Of a DNA stretch of 44,146 nt, positions 30,530 through 37,852 are shown in pieces. Each line of letters starts with the position of its first letter. Position 1 is the first letter of the stretch. The position numbers and the translations under genes were made by a program. The DNA is from Eubacterium sp. Lineage in GTDB: Bacteria; Bacillota; Clostridia; Lachnospirales; Lachnospiraceae. Below the pieces are notes generated by a model. It ran no database searches. It was not told where the DNA came from and saw nothing but the letters and a program-made list of their open reading frames with translations. The DNA is taken from contig DNFT01000018.1 of assembly GCA_003486385.1 (NCBI GenBank), positions 24,514 to 68,659 of the forward strand, given 5' to 3'.

Positions 30530-32484
30530 TGCTGAGTGATGAGCAGGTTGATGTGCTGTCCGAGGCACTTATGCCATACTTCGATGAGCTGGAGCAGTGG
30601 GTTATACAGGACGTTGTGAGAAGACTCGATAAGACTTTGACCTATTCCGGCACGATTGAGAATGAGCTTGCTGCGATGAAGAGCCTCGGATATAGTCCGT
30701 CTAAAATACGGCGTGAGGCGATGAAACTCCTTGGAGCTGATAAGAACCTTAAGAAGCTTATCGCGGAGCAGACAGCGGAATATAAACGTGAATATGCAAA
30801 GATGATGGAGAAAATCAATCGTGAAGCGGCTAAGACAGGTGCAGACATGGTGTACAAGGCATCTGACATAGCACAGGCGGAGGATAGAAAGATATGGAAT
30901 GAATCAGGGAAGAAGCTTAAAAAGGGAGACTTCCTGCATCAGCTCAGTGAGGTGTTCAGTGACCGGATGGAGGGAGATTTGCTGAATCTGACAAGGACAG
31001 CAGGCTTTAAAAGCGGAATGTCATACATGGATGCGCGCCAGGCATACACGCACAGCCTCAACAATTCAGTGCTGAGGATGGCAAGCGGCGTGAGTACTAT
31101 AGAGCGTGAGCTGACCAGCGTTATACATGAGCTGGCACAGAGCGGCATTCGCTCAGTCAATTATGGCACCAACCGCTCACAGCACATAGAGAGCGCAGTG
31201 CGCACCGCACTAAGGACAACTTATAGCCAGCTCTCCGGCGCAGTGATGGACAAGGACATTAACCAGACAGGTGAGACACTTGTGTATGTCTCACAGCACT
31301 GGGGAGCGCGTAACAAGGGAGAGGGAATAGAGAACCATGAAGCATGGCAGGGCAAGGTGTATAAGCTTGATGACTGTGAATATCCGGAGGAGGAGAAGCG
31401 CATAGGACAGAAGATAACAAGCCTTGTGGAATCCACGGGCTATGATGCAACAACATCTACCGTGGTGGACCCCAGGGGACTTCACGGCTACAACTGCCGC
31501 CATAGCCATTATGCCTGGTTCGAGGGTGTATCTGAGAAGCCAAAATACAAGCCGGAGCCACCACCGAAGGAGATAGATGGCAAGGTCTATGACTACTACG
31601 CCATGACACAGAAAATGCGCCGGATGGAGCGTGACATACGAGCAATGCGTAAGGAGCAGATAGCACTTAAAGAGCTTGGAATGGATACGGAGCGGCAGCA
31701 GGAGCTTAAGAAGAAAATCAGCAGGAGCATGAACACATATAAAGAGTTTTGTGACAAGTGCGACATACCGCCAAAGTATGAGCGCACAAGGGTGGAGAAG
31801 GTCGGGACGGACATTAAGAAGACGCAGGCGTATAAAGACTATGAGAAGATGGAGAAGGAAACTGGTTCAAATAGCGAAAATACATCACAAGAGAAAATAT
31901 CAGTAGAAAATTCAAAAAAACAGCGATATAATAGAACTATTGAACAGTTAGAGGCTGTAGCCGCTGACATTAAAAACAATATTTCACAATACAGTGATAG
32001 ACCTTCAAAGTGGAGTGGAAAGATAAATGTAATTGACAAGTATAAGGATGAAGGTGTATTAGGAAATAAAGAATGGAATTGCAATATCATGGTTGTTGCT
32101 AATGCTGATGATGGTGTTTTATGGCATGAGATGTTACATTCTTGTTCCGTAAGTTATTATGATCCTAAAGTGTATTTAGAAAATAAGTATATTGAAGAAT
32201 CAAGCGTAGAATATCTAAAGCAACAGATATGCAAAGAAAAAGGAATAGAAAGTATAGCTGGTTATCCGGATAAAGTTCAAATACTTGAAAATATTAACAA
32301 AGCTTTTGGGTATGGAACAGACATCGACTTTGCCAAAGAATTATTTAATATACCACTGCCAGAAAGATATCAATGGCTAGAGGATAAAGTTGATAGTGAT
32401 TTAAGAATATACCAAGCTTCATTTGAAGATTATAATGAGGTTATGAAATTTATCGAAAAACTGAAAGGTGGAGATAATGGCTGA
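30529..32484 (+). CDS. Minor capsid protein fused to a C-terminal HExxH domain (candidate phage toxin)
   Basis: The protein has 651 residues. Residues 1 to ~340 are a minor capsid protein of the phage_min_cap2/SPP1 gp7 type, ending in DPRGLHGYNCRHSHYAWF. A helical linker follows (about 350-440). From residue ~445 the DNA becomes strongly AT-rich, and a new domain (about 465-651) carries WHEMLHSCS, an HExxH zinc-peptidase motif (H533, E534, H537) with acidic IEESSVEYL 20 residues on. Minor head proteins with variable C-terminal toxin domains are known in temperate phages (MuF polymorphic toxins). The domain would be packed in or on the virion. Confidence 0.85.
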   Translation: MLSDEQVDVLSEALMPYFDELEQWVIQDVVRRLDKTLTYSGTIENELAAMKSLGYSPSKIRREAMKLLGADKNLKKLIAEQTAEYKREYAKMMEKINREAAKTGADMVYKASDIAQAEDRKIWNESGKKLKKGDFLHQLSEVFSDRMEGDLLNLTRTAGFKSGMSYMDARQAYTHSLNNSVLRMASGVSTIERELTSVIHELAQSGIRSVNYGTNRSQHIESAVRTALRTTYSQLSGAVMDKDINQTGETLVYVSQHWGARNKGEGIENHEAWQGKVYKLDDCEYPEEEKRIGQKITSLVESTGYDATTSTVVDPRGLHGYNCRHSHYAWFEGVSEKPKYKPEPPPKEIDGKVYDYYAMTQKMRRMERDIRAMRKEQIALKELGMDTERQQELKKKISRSMNTYKEFCDKCDIPPKYERTRVEKVGTDIKKTQAYKDYEKMEKETGSNSENTSQEKISVENSKKQRYNRTIEQLEAVAADIKNNISQYSDRPSKWSGKINVIDKYKDEGVLGNKEWNCNIMVVANADDGVLWHEMLHSCSVSYYDPKVYLENKYIEESSVEYLKQQICKEKGIESIAGYPDKVQILENINKAFGYGTDIDFAKELFNIPLPERYQWLEDKVDSDLRIYQASFEDYNEVMKFIEKLKGGDNG

Positions 32485-32758
32485 TATAAAAGGACTAATA
32501 TCACAACTTCAAGAGAGTGAAAATAAGTTTATCATAACGGATTCATCAACTACAGCGGAAAGATTGAGAGCAAAGATTATTCAGCGGAAAAAATCAGAGG
32601 ATGAATGTTTAAAATTAAAACAAGAGATAATGGATTTTTTTGCTACGAATCCTTCTGCTGAAGAAAAAGAAATTCTTTGGGCATATACTGAATCTTTGTG
32701 GATGGAATGCTCAGCTATAGAGATAAAAAGACAAGTTGCACCAGTACAACAAAAATAA
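32477..32758 (+). CDS. Small gene paired with the HExxH capsid fusion (candidate immunity protein)
   Basis: The protein has 93 residues from ATG 32477, which overlaps the previous stop; AGGTGGAG precedes it. It is soluble, helical and AT-rich like the toxin-like domain upstream, and unlike the flanking structural genes. No family was recognised. Size, overlap and shared composition are what an immunity gene beside a polymorphic toxin usually shows, but no direct evidence exists. Confidence 0.65.
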   Translation: MADIKGLISQLQESENKFIITDSSTTAERLRAKIIQRKKSEDECLKLKQEIMDFFATNPSAEEKEILWAYTESLWMECSAIEIKRQVAPVQQK

Positions 32759-32766
32759 AAAAATAT

Positions 32767-32795
32767 TTGCATTTATAGAATATATGTTCTATAAT
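32767..32795 (+). promoter_or_regulatory. Second promoter with LexA-like dyad
   Basis: TTGCAT (32767-32772), 17 bases, TATAAT (32790-32795), with AGAA-N6-TTCT (32777-32790) abutting the -10 box. Its core GAATATATGTTC is one base from GAACNNNNGTTC. The layout copies that at 27078-27106. Confidence 0.65.
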
Positions 32796-32812
32796 AGTCC
32801 AGGGTGGTAAAA

Positions 32813-32986
32813 TTGCAGACAACGGAATATGAGTGGATTGCCTGCCCGATATGTGGAAACCCACACATGACGAAGGTTATGGGTGACACGCAACTGTATC
32901 GTTTCCCGGCATTTTGTAAGCGGTGTAAAGCGGAGACGATAATAACAACGAACCAGAACAAGAGAGCCTTAGCGCCGAATAATTGA
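32813..32986 (+). CDS. Cysteine-rich KTR-type protein (TTG start)
   Basis: This is a 57-residue zinc-ribbon protein. TTG at 32813 is chosen because AGGGTGG lies 5 bases before it; GTG at 32804 has no site. Two knuckles, CPICGNPH and CKRCKAET, surround a short beta region, the pattern of Cys-rich KTR proteins found as single genes in phages and conjugative elements of Clostridia. It has its own promoter and terminator, so it is controlled apart from the late operon. The function is unknown. Confidence 0.7.
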   Translation: MQTTEYEWIACPICGNPHMTKVMGDTQLYRFPAFCKRCKAETIITTNQNKRALAPNN

Positions 32987-33031
32987 TTTTTCCTGACATT
33001 AACAGGGAGAATTGGTTGTTCGGCGCTTTTT
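32970..33031 (+). terminator. Terminator after the KTR gene, overlapping its 3' end
   Basis: AGCGCCGAA (32970-32978) pairs with TTCGGCGCT (33018-33026), followed by TTTT. A partial inner stem (taatt/aattgg) extends it. Late transcripts must read through it to reach the scaffold gene, unless another promoter exists. Confidence 0.8.
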
Positions 33032-33060
33032 GTTTGTTTTGAACAGGGGAAGGAGCAGAG

Positions 33061-33648
33061 ATGGATTTTTTAGAGATTTTAAAAGCCAACGGTATTGAGA
33101 TGCCGAAGGATAAGACCGAAGCCATCACAAAGGCGGTCGGTGAGAACTATAAGACAAACAGCGAGTACGAGAAGGTGTCCGGTGAACTGGACACGGCGAA
33201 TAAGAAAATACTTGCCAATGACACAGCCATCAAGGATTTAGAGGGAAAGCTTGCCGGCTTCAAGGATGTTGATGTGACAGCTCTTAACGAGCGCATTAAG
33301 AATCTGGAGACCGAAAAGAGCACGATTGAGGCGGACTATAAGAAACAGATAGAGGACAGGGATTTCAATGACCTGGTGAAGGATGCCATTACAGCCGTCA
33401 AGGGAAAGAACACCAAGGCGATTATGGCACTTCTTGATACGGACACATTGAAGAAGTCCAAGAACCAGAAGGACGATGTGGCAGCAGCCCTAAAAACACT
33501 CACTGAGGCTGAGGACAGCAAGATGCTGTTTGGTGAGCCACAGTCAACAGGAAATAGGAAGGATGTCGGTGGACATGTTCCGGATAGCGGAGCTGGATCA
33601 CAGGCGGATACATTAACAGGTGCTCTTGCGGCACACTATAACAATTAA
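33061..33648 (+). CDS. Phage scaffolding protein (GP20 type)
   Basis: The protein has 195 residues with GGAAGGAG upstream. The central part is a long coiled coil (about 35-115: SEYEKVSGELDTANKKI, LNERIKNLETEKSTIEADYKKQ). The pattern is that of the minor structural GP20/scaffold family. It guides capsid shell assembly and is then lost. Its position directly before the major capsid gene is standard. Confidence 0.85.
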   Translation: MDFLEILKANGIEMPKDKTEAITKAVGENYKTNSEYEKVSGELDTANKKILANDTAIKDLEGKLAGFKDVDVTALNERIKNLETEKSTIEADYKKQIEDRDFNDLVKDAITAVKGKNTKAIMALLDTDTLKKSKNQKDDVAAALKTLTEAEDSKMLFGEPQSTGNRKDVGGHVPDSGAGSQADTLTGALAAHYNN

Positions 33649-33664
33649 CAGGAGGTAAGGGAAA

Positions 33665-34645
33665 ATGCCAATAAGTTTAGCAGAAGCAAAAGTCGGTATG
33701 GCAGACAAGGTAGACCAGCAGGTTGTAGATGAGTTCAGAAGGGCGTCATTATTGCTTGATATGCTTATTTTCGATGACGCGGTGTCACCGGGAACAGGCG
33801 GAAGCACATTGACATACGGCTATACGTGTCTTAAGACACCGTCAACGGTAGCAGTCAGAGAGCTTAATACGGAGTACACACCGAACGAAGCAAAGAGAGA
33901 GAAGAAAACCGCAGACCTTAAAATTTTCGGCGGTTCCTATCAGATTGACCGTGTCATCGCACAGACATCCGGTGCGGTTAATGAGGTTGAGTTCCAGATG
34001 AGAGAGAAGATCAAGGCAGCAGCCAACTATTTCCACATGCTGGTTATCAATGGCACTGGAGCAGGCTCGGGAGCCGGTTACGTGACCAATACATTCGATG
34101 GCTTAAAGAAGATTCTTAGTGGCTCTGATACAGAGTACACTGCTAAGGATGTTGATATTTCAACATCAGCGCTCCTTGATACCAATTACAATGCGTTCCT
34201 TGATGCGGTAGATACGTTCATCAGTAAGCTGGCGGAGAAGCCTGATATTCTTATGATGAACACGGAAATGCTCACCAAGGTCCGCTCTGCGGCGAGAAGA
34301 GCAGGTTATTATGACCGCAGCAAGGACGATTTTGGCCGCGCAGTTGAGACTTACAACGGAATTAAGCTTCTTGATGCAGGATATTATTACAACGGCTCAA
34401 CAACAGAGCCTGTTGTCGCAATTGAGACAGATGGCTCAACCGCTATGTACGGTATCAAGATAGGACTCAACGCATTCCATGGGGTATCACCGAAGGGTGA
34501 CAAGATTATCGCCCAGCACCTTCCTGATTTCAGCCAGGCAGGAGCAGTAAAAGAGGGTGATGTCGAGATGGTGGCAGCAACAGTACTTAAGAACAGCAAG
34601 ATGGCGGGCGTTCTTAAGGGAATTAAGATAAAGCCGACAGAGTAG
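33665..34645 (+). CDS. Major capsid protein
   Basis: The 326-residue protein has AGGAGG upstream. The sequence shows an N-arm, a GGSTLTYGYTCL segment, RVIAQTSGAVNEVEFQMREKIKAAANYFHMLVINGTG (the long spine helix) and a C-terminal QHLPDFSQAGAVKEGDVEMVAATV. This fits an HK97-fold major head protein. Order scaffold-capsid-connector supports it. Confidence 0.92.
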   Translation: MPISLAEAKVGMADKVDQQVVDEFRRASLLLDMLIFDDAVSPGTGGSTLTYGYTCLKTPSTVAVRELNTEYTPNEAKREKKTADLKIFGGSYQIDRVIAQTSGAVNEVEFQMREKIKAAANYFHMLVINGTGAGSGAGYVTNTFDGLKKILSGSDTEYTAKDVDISTSALLDTNYNAFLDAVDTFISKLAEKPDILMMNTEMLTKVRSAARRAGYYDRSKDDFGRAVETYNGIKLLDAGYYYNGSTTEPVVAIETDGSTAMYGIKIGLNAFHGVSPKGDKIIAQHLPDFSQAGAVKEGDVEMVAATVLKNSKMAGVLKGIKIKPTE

Positions 34646-34665
34646 AAAATAATGGGGGTGAGAGT

Positions 34666-35046
34666 ATTAACAGCTTAACTATAACAGTGGACTGGGAGGA
34701 CTATCACTCCCGTTTTGCTGGCAGTAAATTGACGGAGGAACAGTTCACGGCTATGGCATATCAGGCATGCAGCCGTGTAAAGCGTCTGTGCAGACCGTAT
34801 GTCCTTAAAGCTGTCCTTGAAAATGAGGATGACTACCGCAATGACAGGCTAAAGGACGCGGTATGCTGCGTGATAAATGAGATGTATGAGCAGGGCAAGG
34901 TTGGAGCAGGCACCGGGGTAACTTCGGTATCGAATGACGGCTATTCGGAGAGCTATGCAGTCACTAAGAAAACGGATGCCGACTTGGAGCTGGATACACT
35001 GGCAAAAAACCAGCTTTATGGTACAGGCATGATGGGGGCATTGTGA
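34666..35046 (+). CDS. Head-tail connector protein (possible ATT start)
   Basis: The core is DWEDYHSRFAGSKLTEEQFTAMAYQACSRVKRLC, like gp6/gp15-type head-tail connectors. In this frame the only conventional start is GTG 34687, which has no ribosome site. GGGGGTG (34654-34660) lies 5 bases ahead of an in-frame ATT at 34666, which gives the expected short lead before the TVDW core. The ATG at 34652 is in another frame and stops soon. The product is 119 residues from GTG or 126 from ATT. Confidence 0.8.
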   Translation: MNSLTITVDWEDYHSRFAGSKLTEEQFTAMAYQACSRVKRLCRPYVLKAVLENEDDYRNDRLKDAVCCVINEMYEQGKVGAGTGVTSVSNDGYSESYAVTKKTDADLELDTLAKNQLYGTGMMGAL

Positions 35047-35459
35047 TGTTCAATGATACGGTGACTTTTTATTCTTATGACGCTGATACGGAGAGCTGGA
35101 AAAGAACCGTCATAGCTGGCTGCCAGTGGTCGGCGGAGACAGTAAAAACGGTGTCCACCGATGGAAAGCTCAATATCTCCAAGGTGGTGAACATCACAAT
35201 TCCGGTTGAGACAGCAGCTATGCCGGAGCAGTACATAGATTACCGCCTGTACAGCACACAGGCGGTCAAGGACGGCTTTTTCACTATCAACCCTACCACT
35301 AATATGGATGTGGTTGTTTTGGGCGGATGTGAGGCTGAATTGACACCGGAATATACCCTGTCACAGCTGGTAAGGGAACACATAGCCGCAACGGTGTCAT
35401 CTGTGGCGGATAACACCGGCAGACCAAGGCTTAAGAATATCAAGGTGGTGGCGCGATGA
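35046..35459 (+). CDS. Head-tail adaptor / head closure protein
   Basis: The 137-residue protein starts at ATG 35046, in TGATG overlap with the connector; GATGGGGG lies upstream. It is strand-rich, with FNDTVTFYSYDADTESWKR, the typical opening of SPP1 gp16-like stoppers. It should seal the head after packaging and join the tail. Confidence 0.75.
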   Translation: MFNDTVTFYSYDADTESWKRTVIAGCQWSAETVKTVSTDGKLNISKVVNITIPVETAAMPEQYIDYRLYSTQAVKDGFFTINPTTNMDVVVLGGCEAELTPEYTLSQLVREHIAATVSSVADNTGRPRLKNIKVVAR

Positions 35460-35896
35460 TTGATGTGACTGTTAAATTGCCGGAAGCAGGGGCAATGATG
35501 AAGAAGCTGGGCTTGGATCAGCGCGGAGAGGTTCAGAGGGTAATTGCAGAGGAAGCATTAGGGTTATGTGATTCAATTGTGCCATTCAGGAGTGGCATGC
35601 TTAAGCAAAGTGGACATGTTGAAAATAATGGCGAATGCATAGTTTGGAATCAACCGTATGCACGATATCAGTATTATGGAATGCTCATGGTTGACCCTCA
35701 GTACAAGAAAGGTGCTATGTTCAATCCTGATTATGGCTTTTGGAGCAGACCGGGTGTGCAAAAAGAACTTACAGATAAGCCTTTGGAATATAATGGGCAA
35801 GGCGAATCCCACTGGTTTGACAAGGCAATGCAGAATGGCGGGCGGGAAAAGCTTATCGAAGTAGCCCGCAAGGAGGTGCGAAAACGCAGTATATGA
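35456..35896 (+). CDS. Minor capsid / HK97 gp10-like protein
   Basis: The 146-residue protein overlaps its neighbours on both sides in ATGA. The segment CDSIVPFRSGMLKQSGHVENNGECIVWNQPYARYQYYG is typical of the minor capsid/tail-completion family in siphophages of Firmicutes, with YNGQGESHWFDKAMQNGGREK near the end. It is likely part of the neck. Local GC at 35570-35820 is lower than in neighbours. Confidence 0.78.
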   Translation: MIDVTVKLPEAGAMMKKLGLDQRGEVQRVIAEEALGLCDSIVPFRSGMLKQSGHVENNGECIVWNQPYARYQYYGMLMVDPQYKKGAMFNPDYGFWSRPGVQKELTDKPLEYNGQGESHWFDKAMQNGGREKLIEVARKEVRKRSI

Positions 35897-36297
35897 CAGT
35901 GGTAGAAGCGATTGTGAAATGGCTCAAGGAAGCCAGGATAAATAAGATAAGCACGGATGCCCTGCCGGGACAGTCCGTTGCGTATGGGATAGCGAAAGCA
36001 CCGACGCAGAATGTCAAGACATTCGTGTCCGGCAGAAAGATATATACAGATTACTATGATTTTCTGGCACGCTTAGACAGCAAGACGGACGCGGAGAGGG
36101 TCAATAATCATAAATTCATGGAGGGACTTTCTGAGTGGATATATGAGCAGAATGTACAGGAGCTGTATCCGGAGCTTCCGGAACATCTTAAGTGCAATGA
36201 TATATCGGTAAGCACACCATTCCACATGCAGGCGGCAGACGAGGACTCCGCCGTCTATGCATTCACTATAAAAATTAAGTATGGGAAGGAGAAATAA
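35893..36297 (+). CDS. Tail terminator-like protein
   Basis: The 134-residue protein has the small-fold pattern of tail terminators/tail completion proteins placed between gp10-like and tail-tube genes (VSGRKIYTDYYDFLARLD, then a VSTPFHMQAADEDSAVYAFTIKIKY end). It would cap the tail tube before head joining. The assignment rests mainly on gene order and the strand-rich C-terminus. Confidence 0.7.
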   Translation: MTVVEAIVKWLKEARINKISTDALPGQSVAYGIAKAPTQNVKTFVSGRKIYTDYYDFLARLDSKTDAERVNNHKFMEGLSEWIYEQNVQELYPELPEHLKCNDISVSTPFHMQAADEDSAVYAFTIKIKYGKEK

Positions 36298-36299
36298 AA

Positions 36300-36785
36300 A
36301 TGGCAGAAATGAGAGAAAAGTTGATGCATTTCTTTGATATCGGAGACGGTACAGAGAATTATGTACTGCTTGGTGATGGTATCAGTTCACTCACGGAGGA
36401 GTTTAACCCTGAGAATGAGACAAAACACTATATTCATCAGTCCAGCGGAACAGCTAATGTGAAATCGTACGCACCATCCATGTCCGTTGAGAAGGAGTAC
36501 ATTAAGGACGAGGAGCTTCAGAAGTGGATAGACAAGAAGGTACGTGAGCTTCCTACAGGGGCTTCCGCCAGAAGCAGCTATATAAGGGTCAATGCCCTTG
36601 AGGAGCCTGTCTCTGATGGAGTATGGCCGGCAGTCAAGAGGGCTTGTGCATATCAGTTTGATTCTATCGGCGGTGAGGGCGGCTCTGAGCTTGTCAATGC
36701 TATGACACTCAGCGGTGTCGGGGATGGCATTCAGGGAAGCTTTAATGTGTCAACAAGAAAGTTCACACCGGGTTCCGGTGAATAG
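36300..36785 (+). CDS. Major tail tube protein
   Basis: This is a 161-residue protein with GGGAAGGAG upstream. It opens with a glycine-bearing strand region (IGDGTENYVLLGDGISSLTEEFNPE) and ends in VGDGIQGSFNVSTRKFTPG. Both parts match siphovirus tail tube proteins. Its place before the tail-assembly genes supports this. Confidence 0.82.
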   Translation: MAEMREKLMHFFDIGDGTENYVLLGDGISSLTEEFNPENETKHYIHQSSGTANVKSYAPSMSVEKEYIKDEELQKWIDKKVRELPTGASARSSYIRVNALEEPVSDGVWPAVKRACAYQFDSIGGEGGSELVNAMTLSGVGDGIQGSFNVSTRKFTPGSGE

Positions 36786-36793
36786 GAGGTATT

Positions 36794-37195
36794 ATGCCAA
36801 ACATTATCAGAATCAGCAGGGGAATAGAGATAAATGTCAACGAAGCAGGTGACACAATATGCATTCCGGTTGATGACATGAACTTCATTGATAATTATAA
36901 CAATGTTCTTGATACCTTTGACCGTATAGACAAAGAGATAAAGGAGAAAGAGGGCACCCTGGCACCGAAGGAGGAGCTCAGGTTCATTATCGAAAAGACC
37001 AGAGAAGTAATGGATGGGATTAATAACCTATTCATGGACGAGCAGTGCTGTAAAAAGGTGTTCGGCAATATTGTCCCATCGCCGTATCTGCTGGCGGATT
37101 TCTTTGAACAGCTCTGTCCGTACATTGAAAAATATGCGGATGAGCGGCAGAAAAAAATAATGGATAAGTACAGAAAGCCGGTTAGGAGAAAATAA
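36794..37195 (+). CDS. Tail assembly chaperone-like protein (gpG position, DUF6673-like)
   Basis: This 133-residue helical protein lies between the tail tube gene and the Gp15-like gene. Its pattern (FIDNYNNVLDTFDRIDKEI, LFMDEQCCKKVFGNIVPSPYLLADFFEQL) resembles the DUF6673 proteins that hold the tail-chaperone position in such phages. No slippery frameshift site is evident; the next gene starts in TAATG overlap. Confidence 0.72.
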   Translation: MPNIIRISRGIEINVNEAGDTICIPVDDMNFIDNYNNVLDTFDRIDKEIKEKEGTLAPKEELRFIIEKTREVMDGINNLFMDEQCCKKVFGNIVPSPYLLADFFEQLCPYIEKYADERQKKIMDKYRKPVRRK

Positions 37196-37776
37196 TGCTT
37201 AATGTGCTACTAGAGGACATGCCGGAGGAATACGAGGGTTATCGAATAGACCCGGATTTCCGGACAGGTATTCTAATCTCAATGTGTCTTTCAGATCCGG
37301 AGCTTAACGAACTGGAGCAGCGTCTGGTGGCGGTCAATTTATTGTTTACAGATAAAATACCCCCGCCTGAGCAGGCAATGTCAGGAATAAGCTGGTTTAT
37401 GAATGCCAACAACCATGATAATTATGACGGAGTGAAGCAGTCCGAAGTGATACTTATGGATTACGGAGTAGACCAGTGGAGAATATATGCGGCATTCATG
37501 GCACAGTATCATATAGACCTTAACAAGGTCAATATGCATTGGTTTATCTTCCGGGGGCTTCTTGATAATCTGTCGGAATGCAGCTTCACGGATGTGATGC
37601 AGCTTAGACAGAAGAAGATACCATCCTACCTGTCAGCGAAGGAGAAGGAAGAGTTCAAGAGAAAACAGAAAATATTCCAGCTTGGAAAGACAGGCAAGGT
37701 CAAAGAAGATGATTTTACCGAAAGTGAGAAAGCAAGAATAGCAGAGTTCTTAAAATATGCGAATATAAAAAAATAA
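37195..37776 (+). CDS. Gp15-family tail protein (second chaperone position)
   Basis: The 193-residue protein has the Gp15 family pattern: LNVLLEDMPEEYEGYRIDPDFR, WFIFRGLLDNLSECSFTDVMQLR and a basic C-terminal EKEEFKRKQKIFQLG. Gp15 proteins sit immediately before the tape measure and are thought to help its assembly. TAATG overlap with the previous gene suggests coupled translation in place of the programmed frameshift used elsewhere. Confidence 0.82.
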   Translation: MLNVLLEDMPEEYEGYRIDPDFRTGILISMCLSDPELNELEQRLVAVNLLFTDKIPPPEQAMSGISWFMNANNHDNYDGVKQSEVILMDYGVDQWRIYAAFMAQYHIDLNKVNMHWFIFRGLLDNLSECSFTDVMQLRQKKIPSYLSAKEKEEFKRKQKIFQLGKTGKVKEDDFTESEKARIAEFLKYANIKK

Positions 37777-37795
37777 AAGCCATGTAGCGCCTCAG

Positions 37796-37834
37796 AGCCA
37801 TTGGCACCTAATGATAAGGTGTTAGTGGCTTTTG
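37796..37834 (+). other. Hairpin ahead of the tape-measure gene
   Basis: AGCCA (37796-37800)/TGGCT (37826-37830) and CACCT (37805-37809)/AGGTG (37817-37821) form a stem with a symmetrical 4-base inner loop, followed by TTT. It may be a weak terminator or a mRNA processing/stability element before the tape-measure gene. Confidence 0.6.
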
Positions 37835-37852
37835 TTTCAGGAAGGAGGGCAC

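Noticed and set aside
32804..32986. GTG start for the KTR protein at 32804
   Set aside because: No ribosome site before it; TTG 32813 has AGGGTGG at suitable distance.
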